Shown piece after piece: positions 23,401 through 35,839 of a stretch of 64,000 bases of DNA. The notes below the pieces were generated by a model that worked only from the letters and a program-made list of their open reading frames with translations, was not told the DNA's origin and made no database searches. The position numbers were made by a program, and so were the translations under genes. Source of the stretch: Hyparrhenia diplandra (Eukaryota > Streptophyta > Magnoliopsida > Poales > Poaceae); contig JADLZK010004543.1 in assembly GCA_015847255.1 (NCBI GenBank), positions 1,488,001 to 1,552,000 on the forward strand, read 5' to 3'. How positions within the stretch are numbered: position 1 is the stretch's first letter; each line of letters starts with the position of its first letter.

Positions 23401-24260
23401 TCTTTCTTGTCTAAGAGTTTTTTGACATGAAAGATCTAGGAGAGGCTGATGTAATTCTAAACATCAAGCTAATTAAGGAAGAGAGTGGGATTACATTGTC
23501 GCAATCTCACTATGTTGAGAAGGTCTGAACCGTTTTGGTTTTATGAATAGAAAGCCTTCTCCAACACCTTATGATCCTAGTGTGACATTCTTGGAAAAAT
23601 AAGAAGAGTACTAAAAGATCAGTTGAAGTATTCTCAGTTGTTGGTTCACTCATGTATTTGGCTAAGCGCAACTAGACCGGATATCTCTTTTCTTTGTGAG
23701 CAAGTTGAGTAGGTACATGTCCAACCCGGGTGATGATCATTGGCATGTACTAGAGAGGGGTCTTGTGCTATCTTAGAGGTACAATGAGTTATGGCATACA
23801 CTATTCGGGTACCCAGTGTGCTAGAGGGATATAGTGATGCTTAACTGGATTTCGATATTGATCAAATCTACGCTACTAGTGGGTATGTATTTACTCTTGG
23901 AGGTGGCTTGGTGTCATGGAGGTCTTGTAAAGCAGAGACTATTTTGACTAAGTCAACCATGGAAGCGAGAACTTCTTTGCTTTAGAAAGCGGCATCTGCA
24001 GAGGCGAGTGGCTGCGTGAGCTCTTGTCGACTTGCACGTGGTTGAAAAACCGGTACCCGGCTATCCTTATGAACTGTGATAATCAAGCGGTGATCACTAA
24101 AGTGAATAGTGCTAAGGATAATGCGAAGTCAACAAGACACGTTAAAAAAGGCGTTTGAAATGTCGGGGAAGTTGAGAAACTCAGGGTAATAAGCGTGGCT
24201 TATGTCCAAGCAGGATAAAAGCACAGCGAGATCCCTTTACTAAAGGGCTATCACGTAATG
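20455..24260 (+). pseudogene. Degenerate copia gag-pol polyprotein
   Basis: Plus-strand fragments in copia order. Gag lies at about 20458-21220, ending in a damaged zinc-knuckle (EVPCFTYGTAW). Protease with WWVDTGANIHVC is at about 21288-21325. The pre-integrase zinc finger (WHSRLCHVNF, CHSCVQSKQPRKPH) is at about 21690-21825, followed by the integrase core and C-terminal part (TTPYEMWVGRKPS near 22300-22340). Reverse transcriptase runs from about 22790 (EMDSILSNGTWEL, KARLVAKGYTQ, QMDVKTTFLYGELDEE) to 23430 with the catalytic YVDD at 23344-23355. RNase H fragments follow (GYVFTLGGG near 23883). The longest intact piece is 22242-23171. Frameshifts near 21.9, 22.0, 23.1 and 23.4 kb rule out a full protein. 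Confidence 0.88.
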
Positions 24261-24945
24261 TGATAGAAATTGCATCGAGGAGATGGGTATGAGACCCATA
24301 TGAGTTTACAGATAGTAGTAACCCAACCTTTTTGATCGGAGATCCGTGACTAAGGATCAGGAAAAACAAGCTATTGGTAAAGCGAGGAGAGTATATTTAT
24401 AACCCTCTCTAAGTGAAGATGCAATAACTCTCAAATGCGTTGAGGAGGCACTGTATGGCGGGTTGGCTAATGCCTTAATATGTTCTATTGGCTTTAACAA
24501 GCAAAGATGCGATCCTCTGAGCATTCTTGAAAGAACATACCTATATGAGTTTGGTGTTAAGCGTCGCGATCTATGAGACTTGGGTGATCTCTAGTAAGCT
24601 CATGAAGAGACCGGGGAGTATGGCGTATATGCTCCACCCACGGGGTAAGGCTACTTTGGCAGCCGGTACTAGTGTGGCTTTTAAGTAAAGCTTGTTCGCA
24701 CAAAACTTGCAATTCAAGGCGTAGTCCATTGTTCAAGTTGTGAATAAGTGTAGCTTAAAGACTTAGGCAAACTTGTTCAAAACTTGCAATTCAAAGGCGT
24801 AGTCCATTGTTCAAGTTATGAATAAATGTAGCTTAAGGACCTAGGCAGAAGTTCAACTTCACAGTCTCTGCCCGAAATCTTGGTATATTAAACGGCAGCA
24901 AGAATTGGCAAAACTCTAAATGGGTATTTGAGATGCGGTGGGGAT

Positions 24946-25781
24946 TGTTGGAATTTTAGATGGGCTTGGCCCAATAACAAATTCTGAAATTCCTAGAGAG
25001 ATCTCAAAGGCCCATACTATATTTGGTTTCTTGGCCCTCAAGTTGTAGAGTCTGAACCGACTACGAGTAGAGAGTCCTAAACCGATCGTGATCGCGACAC
25101 GATGTTCGGGATATATAAGCGACCTACCGGCCACGCCAAAGATCATAGATCAGATATCTCATATTGGTTTAGAGAGGTGTCTCTTGAATAGACAACCTCT
25201 CTACTCTAGAGATTTGAGATAGAGTTTTTACCTCTTCTTGTTGTTGCGCCGTAGCTACTCCAGCCCGATTGCTTGCGTGCACTAGCAGCCGGGCGGCGCG
25301 GTCTCGAAACCCTCGTCTTTGCGATCTGCCTTGTGGGAGAAGGCGAATAAGGTTTTTGGGAAGCGCTCTTCGCGGCGGCTCCCGATCTTCGTCGCGGCTC
25401 GCGTCTACCGGGAAGGACAGCGGCGGAGGACCGTCCCAGCGCCCGTCTTCATCGGCGGCTTCTTCGACTTCTTCAGCAGCGGTATTTGCCGATCGGCAAC
25501 GGCGCGGCGGCAACTGGAGGATCTCGATTGTCGTTTTCGGGAACCTCTTCATTACGTTGTCCTCAGCGTCGGCCCGGTATTCTCGAGATCCAATCTATAC
25601 GGTGTGCTAGTTGGATTTACACATTGCTATGATCATGCTACGTGATATCATGATCTGTCACTGCTAGTATATGCGATATACTTGTCTGTCATGCTAGTAT
25701 GCTTGACATGCTTTATCTAGTAGGTCTATTTGTCATGATTTATATTTTAGAATTAATCGGAAATTGCCTAATATCCCAACA
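24946..25781 (+). repeat. 3' LTR of plus-strand copia
   Basis: 836 bp, directly followed by the second CCTCC at 25782-25786. Differences from the 5' LTR are many small indels and substitutions, indicating an old insertion. Confidence 0.9.
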
Positions 25782-25786
25782 CCTCC

Positions 25787-28700
25787 CTCCTATATCCGGT
25801 GGCTAGAAACAGAACTCCCCCTCCGTCCACGTGGCACTCTCGGTGGCGAGGGCACTGCAAAGCATGTCCCTTGTTACTCCCTCCTCGAATTTTTTTTTGC
25901 AGTGGAGGCCCTATAGCAGGAGCGGCCCGAGCTCCAGCAGTGAAATTGGCATAATAGTCTATCTTTTTGTGACTGAGGTACAGATGAGTAGGTCAAATTA
26001 TATTGCAAGTATTCTGAACAAGGGACTCAAAGACGAGCTAAACTTATGGTGAACAATTAGTTTGAGTCAGCTTGTGTCGAGATCTCACCTTATGATTATG
26101 ACTCTAGCCCATTCTTTCTTGCTTCCCTGGTGTTATATCTTTTCATATCACTGATATACACCAGTACTGGTTTAAGATGGGAATGGACTGATAAAGGTGA
26201 ACTCACAACGGAGAACATGCCTCTTCATTGTGCTTACACATAACCTAGCTAGCTCAACAGACCAAATACGTGAACTCACATCAGTGCCATGCAAGCTCTG
26301 TTTTCTCGGTGCCACTCATTCACATGAGGCGAAGGTGAGACGAAGGTCACGACATAGAGCTAGGACGAAGTCCTTGGAATTAGAAGGACCCTACAACCAG
26401 AGACAGAACATAGAAGAGGGGCCTTGGTTTGCTAGTTCTTGGTTTTGCCGAGAGTGTATATATCTGGCGCTCTGTTTTTTAATCCTCCTCAGTCATGGAG
26501 AGCTGGGCCCCATCACGTTGGCTTGAGTTGAGAAGCACGAGTCGGTAACATTAGCCGGATGGTATATATCTGGCCAGCCCAAGAAGTGGGAGAAATTAGG
26601 GAAGCTCAAAATAAGACTGAGTTTGCTAAAAGAAAAACTGAAAATAAGACAGAGATAAGGGAAGAAGACTACATTAATTTGAATTTAATGTAAATTGAAT
26701 AATGGAACAATCTGTACCAAATAATAAAGAGTAAACATGTTTCTTGACCTACGTTCTTTTATCCGGAAATACCCTTATCTTTTCCTCTCTATAAAAAGAT
26801 AGGACGGCCATGCCTTCTGCAGGTTGTCTTAAGTTATAGCATCTCTAGCGTTGTTTTTCGCAGCAGCTCTAGAGACAACTACAGCTGCGGTGGGACCAGC
26901 TTCGGCGACAGCTACATCAGAGGTGCAATCACGTTGAAGTTCTGCTCGAAATTCTCGGTGCTCAATGAAGATGCTTCACTGTCTAGAAAATAAGCAGATG
27001 GAGCCTGCCTTCCTATAGTTCCACGTCTGCATTTCCTTACCTTCGAGAGTATGAAGATCAGTGTATGGAATACATACTGATTATTCTATTTCATTGCACA
27101 GATTGATCGATTTGCCTATTTATATATAAGCAGTGGCTACAATCCATGCAGAAGCTAATTTTACTACTTGGAGGCCATGTACGCCACGTGCTTGGGAGAA
27201 ACGTGTCGTCTCTTTATTTTGGTATACTATAATCATCAATGTTAATAGTAACCATTAAAAAGATACGGAAGTAGCAGCCACAGTCTCCATCTAAAAACTA
27301 CCCACACCCTTCCATTTAATTTTGAAGTATAATTTAAAACGAAACCAATAAATTTGCATCAAAACTATAATAAGTATCATTATAAAATGTTACAGAAATT
27401 AATCCCTATTTTTACATAACTAAATTTGAAGTATAATATAAAGTAACACCTTTAGTCTGTATTTAAATTAACCACCTCAAATATTATATAAAAATAAATA
27501 AATTGCCCCTCAAATTTAACTATTAATGCCACTATACAGAAGCTATGATGAAAAACAACTCAAAAATGATGAAGTATTATTATGTGTGTGTGTGTCCATG
27601 GGTGTTTCTAAATTATATAATTCTGCCTATATTAAATTAAAGAAAGCATTATCACGATGGGCTGCAATGTACATGATGTACATGAATAGATGGAGGTAAA
27701 TATTTAGAGAAGTATTTTATCCCATAGAAAAAAATGCCAAGTCAACAAATCATATACTAACACCACTGAAATCTCAATTTAAAATATATTGATACTCGTG
27801 ATAATAGTTTTCTAACTAGTGGTTTGGATAAATGCAAGGACTTAGTATTTTCATAATATGAAAACAAATACAACATCTTGAGTACGCGGTGCAAGCTGAA
27901 AGTACTCCATGTGTTATTCTTCCTACGAAAAGCTGCAACAAAAAGAAGGCCATACTGGCGTGCCACGCCACGCGCTTTTCTCGACCGTCGGATCGGCCGG
28001 ACGGATGGGCCCAGATCTGGCAAGTCTCGATCATTTTATAAAAACACCCTCAAAGTTATACAGATTCAACCCACAGTCCATGGCCTCTCACATAAAATTT
28101 TGCGGGCAAGCTCTCGAATTTTCAAAATCATGAAAGCAGATCCAGGCCGACCACCCTCCCCACTCGGGCCTAGCTGGGCCTTAATGGGCCAAATTCGGCC
28201 CAACTATGTTTCCTCTTATCTATTCTTTTTAAAAAGGAATTCATTTGACAAAACTTTAAAATTGCTTAGTAAATTGAAGAAAAATCGTAAAATATAAAAC
28301 CAAATTGTTTTGAAATCCTCATACAAAAATCTATGCAATGGATCCAAAATAGAACATGTTTTAATTGAAAGTTTTTTTGCTGTACATCTATTCCTATGTT
28401 TTTTTAGTACGTACAAATGAAAACCAAATCAAAAACATAAAAAAATCCAATTATTCAAAACTCTTTATGATAAAATATCACCACATTAAACTTCCGGCTA
28501 TTTAATAAATACTTTTAGCCTCTTTCCTTCAAAAAAGTAATACTTCTACTTCAATAATAATAAAAATAAAATATAACACAGCGACAGTTATACCGACGCA
28601 TAACTAACCACCATAGTCATCCAATCACCCTAACTCTCAATGCAAAGATAAAAATAATAACACACACATTTAAAAAAATATCTTATCTACCCACATTAAT

Positions 28701-29190
28701 CTTATACAACTGTTTTAACTACATATATGAAACAAAGCCTACATAGTTAACAAAACCATTTCATAAAAAAAAACTCTTAAACAAAAAATTACGGGTCCTA
28801 CGGCCATAAGCGGCAGCGCCGCCAATTTCTAGTTATAGTGACTAAGAGTGCAATCTAGGACCAAAAAAAAAATGCAATTATGGCACGTGCCCCATTTTGT
28901 TTGATGAGTTCAAGCAGGGTAGGTTCCACCGGGTCTATAAATAAGAAGTTCCAGCATTTTGTAGCTGGGAAATGCAGATAACTCAGTGTAACCCTGAGTC
29001 CAGCAGTTGTCGGGAGATATTGTTCCATTAATGATCAACTGTTGAGGACCCATCCACAAACACTGCCATCATTATCAGCTGCTTCTCTTTTTCTTTGTAC
29101 TCTTGGGACATACGTCGCATAAGCTGAACATCAGCAGCTGGACGTGGTGGATGAATTTGAAACAATTTTGCACAGGTCCATAGAACAGCA
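25787..29190. other. Long intergenic stretch, no gene recognised
   Basis: The first few hundred bases continue the sequence interrupted by the copia element. A TATAAAAAGATAGG at about 26793 could be a core promoter, but the sequence after it shows no conserved coding frame. 27100-28800 is strongly AT-rich with a short (GT)n at 27582-27592. 28140-28205 is rich in GGCC-type words of the sort common in plant promoters. Short frames here look like chance. Confidence 0.35.
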
Positions 29191-29199
29191 GCTGAAACA

Positions 29200-29740
29200 A
29201 AATCTGGGCATATCAGAGCTGATTGATAATTGGTGGATGAATCTGAACCCTGCGAGTGGCAGCACTCAAAATCTGCAAGCAACAGTGTACTTTTATATTG
29301 TGTACATTTACTGTGAAGTTATAATATTTGAGGGAATATTACTGCACATATATTTAAAATGGCACGTAATTTCATCACACATTGTGTGCTGCTGGAGCCC
29401 CTTTCTCTCATCGCGGTCGTGTTTCTAAGGAGAGCGATGTGTGTGTGCTATCATCTGACAGCACAGCAATGCAGGGACGTTCCTGTCCAGACGTGAAGCC
29501 TTCTGTCTTCAGCATCAACTTCATTTCCAACCCATGATTTCCAATCAAAGGTTTGCCTTCTCTGTCCTAACACACCATCGTAATGATTTGCATGACGTAT
29601 AAAACTTCCCCATTCCTCCCAGTCCTAACACAACAATGCAAGACACTAGCACTTCACCTTTTTGTCCCACTTGCAACTCAAAGCCTTTTCGATTTCCTAT
29701 TTGTAGACTAAAGGAGTTCATGTGTTGTTGCTCCTAGGGT
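29200..29740 (-). ncRNA. Predicted minus-strand 21-PHAS precursor (miR2118 target-like)
   Basis: On the minus strand 29627-29606 matches the miR2118 complement at 18 of 22; the A-to-G change at target position 18 is a G:U pair with one miR2118 isoform and a perfect pair with the CCC isoform. The predicted cut is 29616/29615, with phasing running towards lower coordinates. The region 29575-29850 is a clear duplicate of 43060-43310, which carries the second minus-strand site. No complementary arm lies within about 150 nt on either side, so this is not a miR2118 hairpin gene. The start is placed by homology and the end is nominal. Confidence 0.55.
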
Positions 29741-29849
29741 CCTGCGTCTATAAGAAACCAAACTATGTATGTATGCTAGCTATCTGATCCCACAGAGTTA
29801 TACGACATCATAGCATGTGTACTTCACTGCTGTCCATCCTCGTCCACTA

Positions 29850-31040
29850 CTAGAGCACATGTAAAGCGACAGGAGAGCACAAAAAGACACAGGACTGCCA
29901 TTAGCAAACCATCAAAAACTAGCTGACATGACCATCTTGTCAGCCAAAACTACATTTCGTGTCCAAATTGTCGACAAGAAGATAGCACCGCTAATAGCAA
30001 ATCCATTCGGATTTCCATCGGGCGTATTGAACTGATAAGAATATCTTTCACCCTCGTGAGTTGTTAGGAACAAAAGCTAGACCGTCATGAACAACTGTAT
30101 CTACATTACATGAACAAAAGCCGCATGCATTTGTGTTTCTAGAATGCATATAACATCGGATCTCTATATCAAGTATACTGTTGGGGACTCGAACTGGCCA
30201 AACCACATCTCAAACGCTAAATAAAGCAAAACATTTGCACAACAAATATACAGTTAGCTTCATATGTATGGTAAGTATCTTGGTACAAAACAAAAGCATT
30301 GCAGGGTAACAAGGAAAGCCTTGGCTGGATCCTTGACTGACACAACTGAAGTTTTTTCTAGGTGATACGGATACTCGGCCCAAACTATGAAAAAGACCCA
30401 AAGTCACCAGGAGAAGAACACCCAGCAGGGTTTGTAACTTTCCAAGTCTTGGAAGACCCATGACGAATGAAGCTATTACAAAAAACCCCAGGTTGGAGGC
30501 AGCTGGAGGCTGGACTTGTAGGTAGATAGCGACAAAAGCTCTCATCAATTGAATACGTTAATATGGTACGGTAATCATCATTTGCATGGAAATACTAATA
30601 GGTCCCTTCACTTAATTTTTTGAATTAACTGTAGACCCACAATTTCTAATGTACTGGCTGTAACTTAGGTTTCTGTTGGTTATTCACAATTTTGGATTTT
30701 GCCCTTTTATTTTAATAAAGCACAGTGGGCTAGGGGAATCCCATCTCGCCTGTTTTCATATAAAAAAGTCAGTTTTGGCCAACCAAACATAGCTATCATT
30801 ATTTATATCAACTGTAATACTGATCATACAGTGATCACCTAGCTCAGCATCATTGATCGTGCCCCACATGCTTGATTTTTTTTTTTTTTTTTTGGTCACT
30901 AGACTGCACTGAATGTCTGTCTTCCTGCCATCTGCCACATTCATTGAAGACGCTGAAACTTTAGGCAGCTGTTCATTTGAGATACTAATCAAAGCAACTG
31001 TACTCAAGTCCATACGTGCAATCTCATGATCTCATTTGGG
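29850..31040. other. Intergenic, no gene recognised
   Basis: AT-rich sequence without conserved coding frames. An 18-bp T tract sits at about 30877-30894. Nothing else could be supported. Confidence 0.35.
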
Positions 31041-31044
31041 TCCT

Positions 31045-31051
31045 TATAAAA
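31045..31051 (+). promoter_or_regulatory. TATA box of PHAS-like locus 4
   Basis: TATAAAA followed by GACC, 156 nt upstream of the miR2118-like site at 31201. The spacing is longer than the roughly 100 nt seen at most other loci. Confidence 0.45.
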
Positions 31052-31074
31052 GACCAGCGAGGGAGGGGGATGGA

Positions 31075-31600
31075 GCAAGCATATAGCTCCACTCCTGAAA
31101 GCTGAGACGACTATGTAATATTTTGTTTTGTCGGTTTCTTTCAATACAAGAGTGAGTTGGCTTGTTTGTGGAGAGCACTCCAGTGGCTTAATGTATCGGT
31201 CAGACTTGGGAGGTAACAGGAACACACTTTTCTCCAGTCACTTTCCAAAACGTTGATGAATATGACGAGGGAGAGGAGGAGAATCCAAAACGCTGATACA
31301 AAAAACACTCAGGGAGAGCACTAAGTAAACGCCCCGCTGGTCCGGTGGATTGCAGTACGTACCCAAAAGAGGACATTATCACAATGGTCAAGACACGTCC
31401 GCGGGTTCGATGGTGACATCATAGAGACGTTAGGTTCACCATATAAACATGGAGTCTTACACGCTGTTTAGCCTCGCCAAAAGTATGTATAAGTTGCAGT
31501 GCCAGAGAACCTGACATGATCCTAACCATGGCGTGCAGAAGAAGATAAAGGTTCGTAGCAGACATATGGAAAAAGTATTTCGAAGAGAGTTATTCCCTTA
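31075..31600 (+). ncRNA. Predicted 21-PHAS precursor 4 (miR2118 target-like)
   Basis: The site at 31201-31222 matches the miR2118 complement at 16 of 22, with GGGAGG and CAGGAA intact and one mismatch (A for T) at position 16. The predicted cut is 31212/31213. The upstream block GTTTGTGGAGAGCACTCCAG is the same as in the loci at 13985 and 50661. The end is nominal. Confidence 0.5.
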
Positions 31601-32183
31601 GTTCATTCAAAAGGGATCAAAGAGTTTGACCTGGAAAACTGCCCTGTCCAGCTGCTCCCAAGGCTGTCCTGGCTGGCTGGGCATTGCCGCTCAGGGCCGA
31701 GCGGCTGGGGGCCAGTTCCCGCTGCGGTTGTGCTGTTACCGCTGGATCTGGATTCGGTGACGGTGAGCAATGAGCACCAATACTTCAGTGCTCGGTGGGA
31801 AGGTGGCACTGTGGTAGCGCACACAGTCCCCTGGCCACGGAAGTGCAACTGATATGGCATCGGTTGCGAGATGACGGGAGCGATCCTGGTTGTCACTGTG
31901 ACGACGCTGCGGATGGCCATGGCCACGTCGTCACATACAAGCTGTCTGGAGAGGTGGACGAGCATGTCTCCGCTTGAGCCATGCCTGGTGCAGACAATTA
32001 AGCTGCTGTGCCTCGGAGGCTTGGGCTGAGCAGGGACAGAAGGCCGGGCAGGTCCAATTCTATGTGTTCCGGCTCGTGTCTGCACTCACTGCCATCACCG
32101 CGATTCGCTCCATCTCACAGAGGCACCTCAGACCCCACCCCATATTGTCTGGCGCTCAGCGCTTGGTAACCATACGCCTTGTT
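31601..32183. other. GC-rich segment of unknown nature
   Basis: A sharply bounded GC-rich block with open frames on both strands (the longest is minus 31603-32085) but no recognised domain. It could be a captured gene fragment or exon. No terminal repeats were found. Confidence 0.3.
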
Positions 32184-32201
32184 CATTTCTCAGCCATTGT
32201 T

Positions 32202-32342
32202 TTTTGAAGGAAAACAGGAGGGGTTTGCACCCCTACTGTGCTTTTATTAATAAACGTAAAGTACAGAAAAGATTACAAGGTTTCCTCAAGAAACAAAGAA
32301 GGAAACAAAGAAAATCAAAAAAATTACACAAAGGCTTCTACC
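32202..32342 (-). mobile_element. Short poly(A) retroposon (5'-truncated LINE or SINE)
   Basis: 141-bp insertion bracketed by an exact 18-bp target duplication, CATTTCTCAGCCATTGTT, at 32184-32201 and 32343-32360. It begins with a T-run, the complement of a poly(A) tail, so it is in minus orientation. Near its 3' end GGGGTTTGCACCCC can form a small hairpin. Confidence 0.8.
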
Positions 32343-32479
32343 CATTTCTCAGCCATTGTTGATAATTCCAGTTGGACATGTAAAGCTCTTAGTGGAGCTG
32401 GATGGTTAAAACTAAAAACTGCTAATAGTTTCATCATTCAGTTCTTGGTACCCCATAAAAAAGTTCTAACGCTGCAAGT

Positions 32480-33135
32480 AAGGTGTGTTGCATGCATATA
32501 ACAGGACGGCTATTCTTTTGCTGACTAAGTATTGGAGAGATGTTGAAACGGTTCACCTAACTGGTCACTTACATTAGTGCATCTAATAAACCAACTCCCT
32601 ACATATATAGGACAATGCTAGCAGCTTATTATATAGTCATATAGCGGTAGGTGGCCTCAGTGAATGGGAAGAAGATGCACTGTGAATGCTTATTGTGGCC
32701 ACTGCACTCTTTGATGGAGTATCTACGGCAACTCAGAAATTTCTCAAGTGGCGTAACTGAGCAGTGTTGCTCGGAAATTTCATACCGATGCTAGCGCTGA
32801 GGAGTATTACACATTCACAGATCGCAAATAGGTGTGACAAAGTGAAATACAAACAGCATTATTATCAACATTACAAACATAGTAACATGTTTACAAACTG
32901 AGGAAGCAGATAGGCCTGAATGGTTCTCTCCACTGCTTAGAAGCTTGAAACTGCTTGTGTCTTGGTTTCTAGAAGATGAATTCCATCAGATAAAGCTTTG
33001 TGGTTCTCGTACAGCCCATATGCTTTATATTTGTGTGATAGTGTGGATGCTTAATGGTGATGAGAGCAGAATGTATGTCGTCATGTATGTACTACACATA
33101 CAATGACTCTTTTGGTGCAATAAATTATTGTGTTT
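32480..33135 (+). repeat. Tandem duplication unit A of PHAS-like sequence (left part)
   Basis: Together with 34407-34560 this matches 34638-34800 and 35480-35840 (unit B). Shared stretches include CTATTCTTTTGCTGACTAA, TCATATAGCGGTAGGT and GATAATACAATGTCAGTA. Unit A carries no recognisable miR2118 site, whereas unit B has one at 34950. It is interrupted by the retroposon at 33136-34406. Confidence 0.7.
33118..33135. repeat. Target-site duplication, left copy (18 bp)
   Basis: CAATAAATTATTGTGTTT, repeated exactly at 34407-34424. The paralogous unbroken site at about 35681-35699 reads CAATAAATCGTTGTGTTTT, the pre-insertion state. Confidence 0.85.
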
Positions 33136-34406
33136 TTTTAGATAAAGGAAATTATATTCCGCCTTGAGTCATCGAGGATGCATCAGGGCAACAAAATTAC
33201 ATCTGAAAAATAGTGTTACAGGTAAGACAAAAGTCACCCGAAAAACACTGGTACACTTTTAAAAAATAAAAACAACTAAAACTCATCCACCATTGGAGAC
33301 TCCGGATCCTGTAACCTGGCAACAACATAAGACCACATAAGCTTAAGCGATGAGCCGCCACCTTGATGCTGGCGTCAGCCGACATCCAAGGGATCTTCCA
33401 CCAGCGACGTCTCCAACGAGAAAATGCCATCCAAAGACGCCATCGTCGCCCACCGAAATGGTGTAGGTTTTCACCGTAGAGATCCACTTGAACAAGACGG
33501 CGCCTCCAGCGAGGAAAGTGACGCCCTCGGACGTCACCGCCGTCGTATTAGTGAGCAGCCAATGCCCAAGTCCCCGGGGGGGCCACGCGCCGTTACGCCA
33601 ACCGCCCGGCGGCGTGCACCATCGCCGAAACATACATCGGGAAACAAATGCCGACGGCCACCGCCATCCTCATCCTCCCTTTCCACGACTCCTCCACCTT
33701 GACAAACGTTGTGGAAGCCACCATGGTCGGCCACCGGGTTCATCCCCGATACGGCCAACCCAATTGCTTCACCGCTGCCGTCTTCCGAGAGCACCACCAC
33801 CATGGTCAACGTGTTGCGACGCCCATCGTCCTGGGGTCGCCGGATCAGCCCGCACTGGGTTCTTCAGCGCCGACATATGGGCGGTCGACTATGCCACCAT
33901 GGGGGCAAACCTCTTCGCCTGCTCCGTCCAAAGCCCTGCGCTCCACTGCCACCGCCGCGACGTCCGCATCGCCTCCAAATCACTGCCTCCGAAGACCCCA
34001 CCGCCGACACCTCCACCACCGCGACCTGGTCAGAACCACCGCCGCCGCATGAAGATGCCGGACCTCGCCCCTCCTGCCGTCGTTGCCCAGCGTCGGCGAT
34101 CCGGACGGCCGATGGACAGATCCGGCCACCAAGGCCATGGATCCGATCGCAAGGGCCCCGGCCGCCGCCGCCTTTGGTTACCCTGCCGAACTCCCCAACC
34201 GCTCGGTGCAGAGAGGGGAACCAAATCGCCGCCATGCGCCCGCCGCCGCCTTCCCGGCCAGCCGTCCGGCCTTGCCGGCGACCAGCAGCGGGGCAGCGGC
34301 GCGGCCTGAGATCGAGAGGGAAGGAGGCGGCGCTAGGGTATCGAGGGGGCTCCCACGCCGCCCGCTGGGGAGGCGACCGGGAGAGGCGCTGTTTAGATGG
34401 TAAGGT
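33136..34406 (-). mobile_element. GC-rich LINE-like retroposon (1.27 kb)
   Basis: Insertion bracketed by an 18-bp target duplication, with a T-run at its left end (poly(A) on the minus strand) preceded on the minus strand by GGAATATAATTTCC and TTATC. This is the same kind of 3' end as the retroposon at 4114. The rest is very GC-rich, with overlapping long open frames on both strands (for example plus 33488-34309) but no reverse transcriptase, so it is a non-autonomous copy. The open frames follow from GC content and are not annotated as genes. Confidence 0.8.
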
Positions 34407-34849
34407 CAATAAATTATTGTGTTTAGTAAATATAAGAACATATTTTCTACTGTCAACTACACAATAGATTTTTTTCGTGTTGATAATACAATGTCAGTAA
34501 TGGAAAGTTGGTGCCTATGGAGCCGGCATATGGATGGAGAAGAAGGTGAAGATTCTTGTCCTTGTCCGCGTGGTGCAAACTGCAATTTAATTGTGGCAGA
34601 TCGTAATGAAGTTCTTAAGCTGCTACTAAGGTGCCTTGCATGCAAATGAAAGGATGGCTATTCTTTTGCTGACTAACTTTTATGTCGACACATTTCCCCT
34701 AAGTGGTCACTTCCAGTTGTACATCTCATAAACCAAAGGTCTACATAAGATAATGCGAGCAGCTCATTACAGTCATATAGCGGTAGGTTCCTTCAGTGAA
34801 TAGGAACAACAGATGCTCCTTCTCGATACCCACACGTTACACGGTAACA

Positions 34850-35330
34850 TAGCTCCTTTGTTCTAGGAAAAGATGCTTCTGAGAGAGAGATGACCAAGTC
34901 TACCATATGAAGTCCGGCCGCACAAGCCAATGGTTTTGCTAAATTAAAATAGGCATAGGAGACATCAGGATCCGTATCATTATAATGGTACTGGTATGCG
35001 TAGCCACCTAGGCAGTTTCAGCTGCATACAATAGTAGTGGTACGAGTAGCCTCCTAGGTAGCTTTGTTTCTCAGGAAACCAGATTTGAAGTGGATCTGTT
35101 TGGAGGCCATGAGTTTTGCTAGGTTATGTAAACTGTTGTTACCAAGGACCCAAAGCAATAGTCGCTCTCGCTGGAGATGGTCAGCAAAACGCGGTGGAGA
35201 CTGGAGACTAATTTCTGGCAACACAACCATTTGCATTCCACACTGTTGATGTTATGGTAGAGGCTGGAACTTTGTGGATGCCTGTGGGCACTACATTCTT
35301 GGACCTGGACTAGCTAATGGCAACTCTGAA
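34850..35330 (+). ncRNA. Predicted 21-PHAS precursor 5 (miR2118 target-like)
   Basis: The site at 34950-34971 matches the miR2118 complement at 18 of 22 (mismatches at positions 5, 8, 13 and 22), with CATCAGGA intact. The predicted cut is 34961/34962. It lies in unit B of the tandem duplication. No convincing TATA box is seen in the 150 nt upstream. Both ends are nominal. Confidence 0.55.
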
Positions 35331-35375
35331 ATTTCATAAGATTTGCTCAGAGTTATCAGTTTTCACATAATGCAT

Positions 35376-35480
35376 AGGGCTGCTCTGAAATTTTGTACCC
35401 AAGCAAGCACAATAGGAGTATCACATAACTGCACAGGGCTGCTCTGAAATTTTGTACCCAAGCAAGCACAATAGGAGTAT
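35376..35480. repeat. 46-bp exact tandem duplication
   Basis: The 46-bp unit AGGGCTGCTCTGAAA ... ATAGGAGTAT occurs at 35376-35421 and, without change, at 35435-35480 (59-bp period). A diverged single copy is at about 32775-32810. Perfect identity means a recent event. Confidence 0.85.
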
Positions 35481-35839
35481 TACACACTCGCATATCACAA
35501 ATAGGTGTCATGACGAAGTGAAATACAAACATCATTATTGTCCAGGTTACTAAGATGTATACGAATTGAGGAAGCAGACGAACCATACGCTCTGTATTTG
35601 TGTGATCGTGTGTATGCTTGAATTGTGACGAGCAGAGTTTATGTTGCTATATATGTACATATTCAACAACCATTTCGGACCAATAAATCGTTGTGTTTTG
35701 TAAATATAAGCACATTTTATTTGCTGGCAAATATAGTTCTTTTTTCTTGTTGATAATACAATGTCAGTACTCGAGATTTAATGCATATGAGGCCGGTTAT
35801 GGATGGAAGAAGCTGAAGTTTCAAGTCCTTGTTGATGCC

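Larger units (their letters stand above)
19597..25781 (+). mobile_element. Ty1/copia LTR retrotransposon, complete but decayed
   Basis: 6.19-kb element with LTRs 19597-20418 and 24946-25781 (TGTTGGAATTTTAG ... ATATCCCAACA), 5-bp target duplication CCTCC and a purine-rich tract (GATGCGGTGGGGAT) just before the 3' LTR. The interior encodes gag, protease, integrase, reverse transcriptase and RNase H in copia order on the plus strand, broken by many frameshifts. It differs in LTR sequence and length from the copia element at 5.4-13.0 kb, so the two are separate families. A recognisable but poor primer-binding site follows the 5' LTR (about 20430-20441). Confidence 0.92.

Noticed and set aside
27582..27592. 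Short GT microsatellite as a notable repeat
   Set aside because: Only about five units; too short to be informative.
33150..34400. Long overlapping plus and minus open frames (for example 33488-34309) as genes
   Set aside because: They lie wholly inside a retroposon with poly(A) and an 18-bp target duplication, are open on both strands through GC bias and show no domain.
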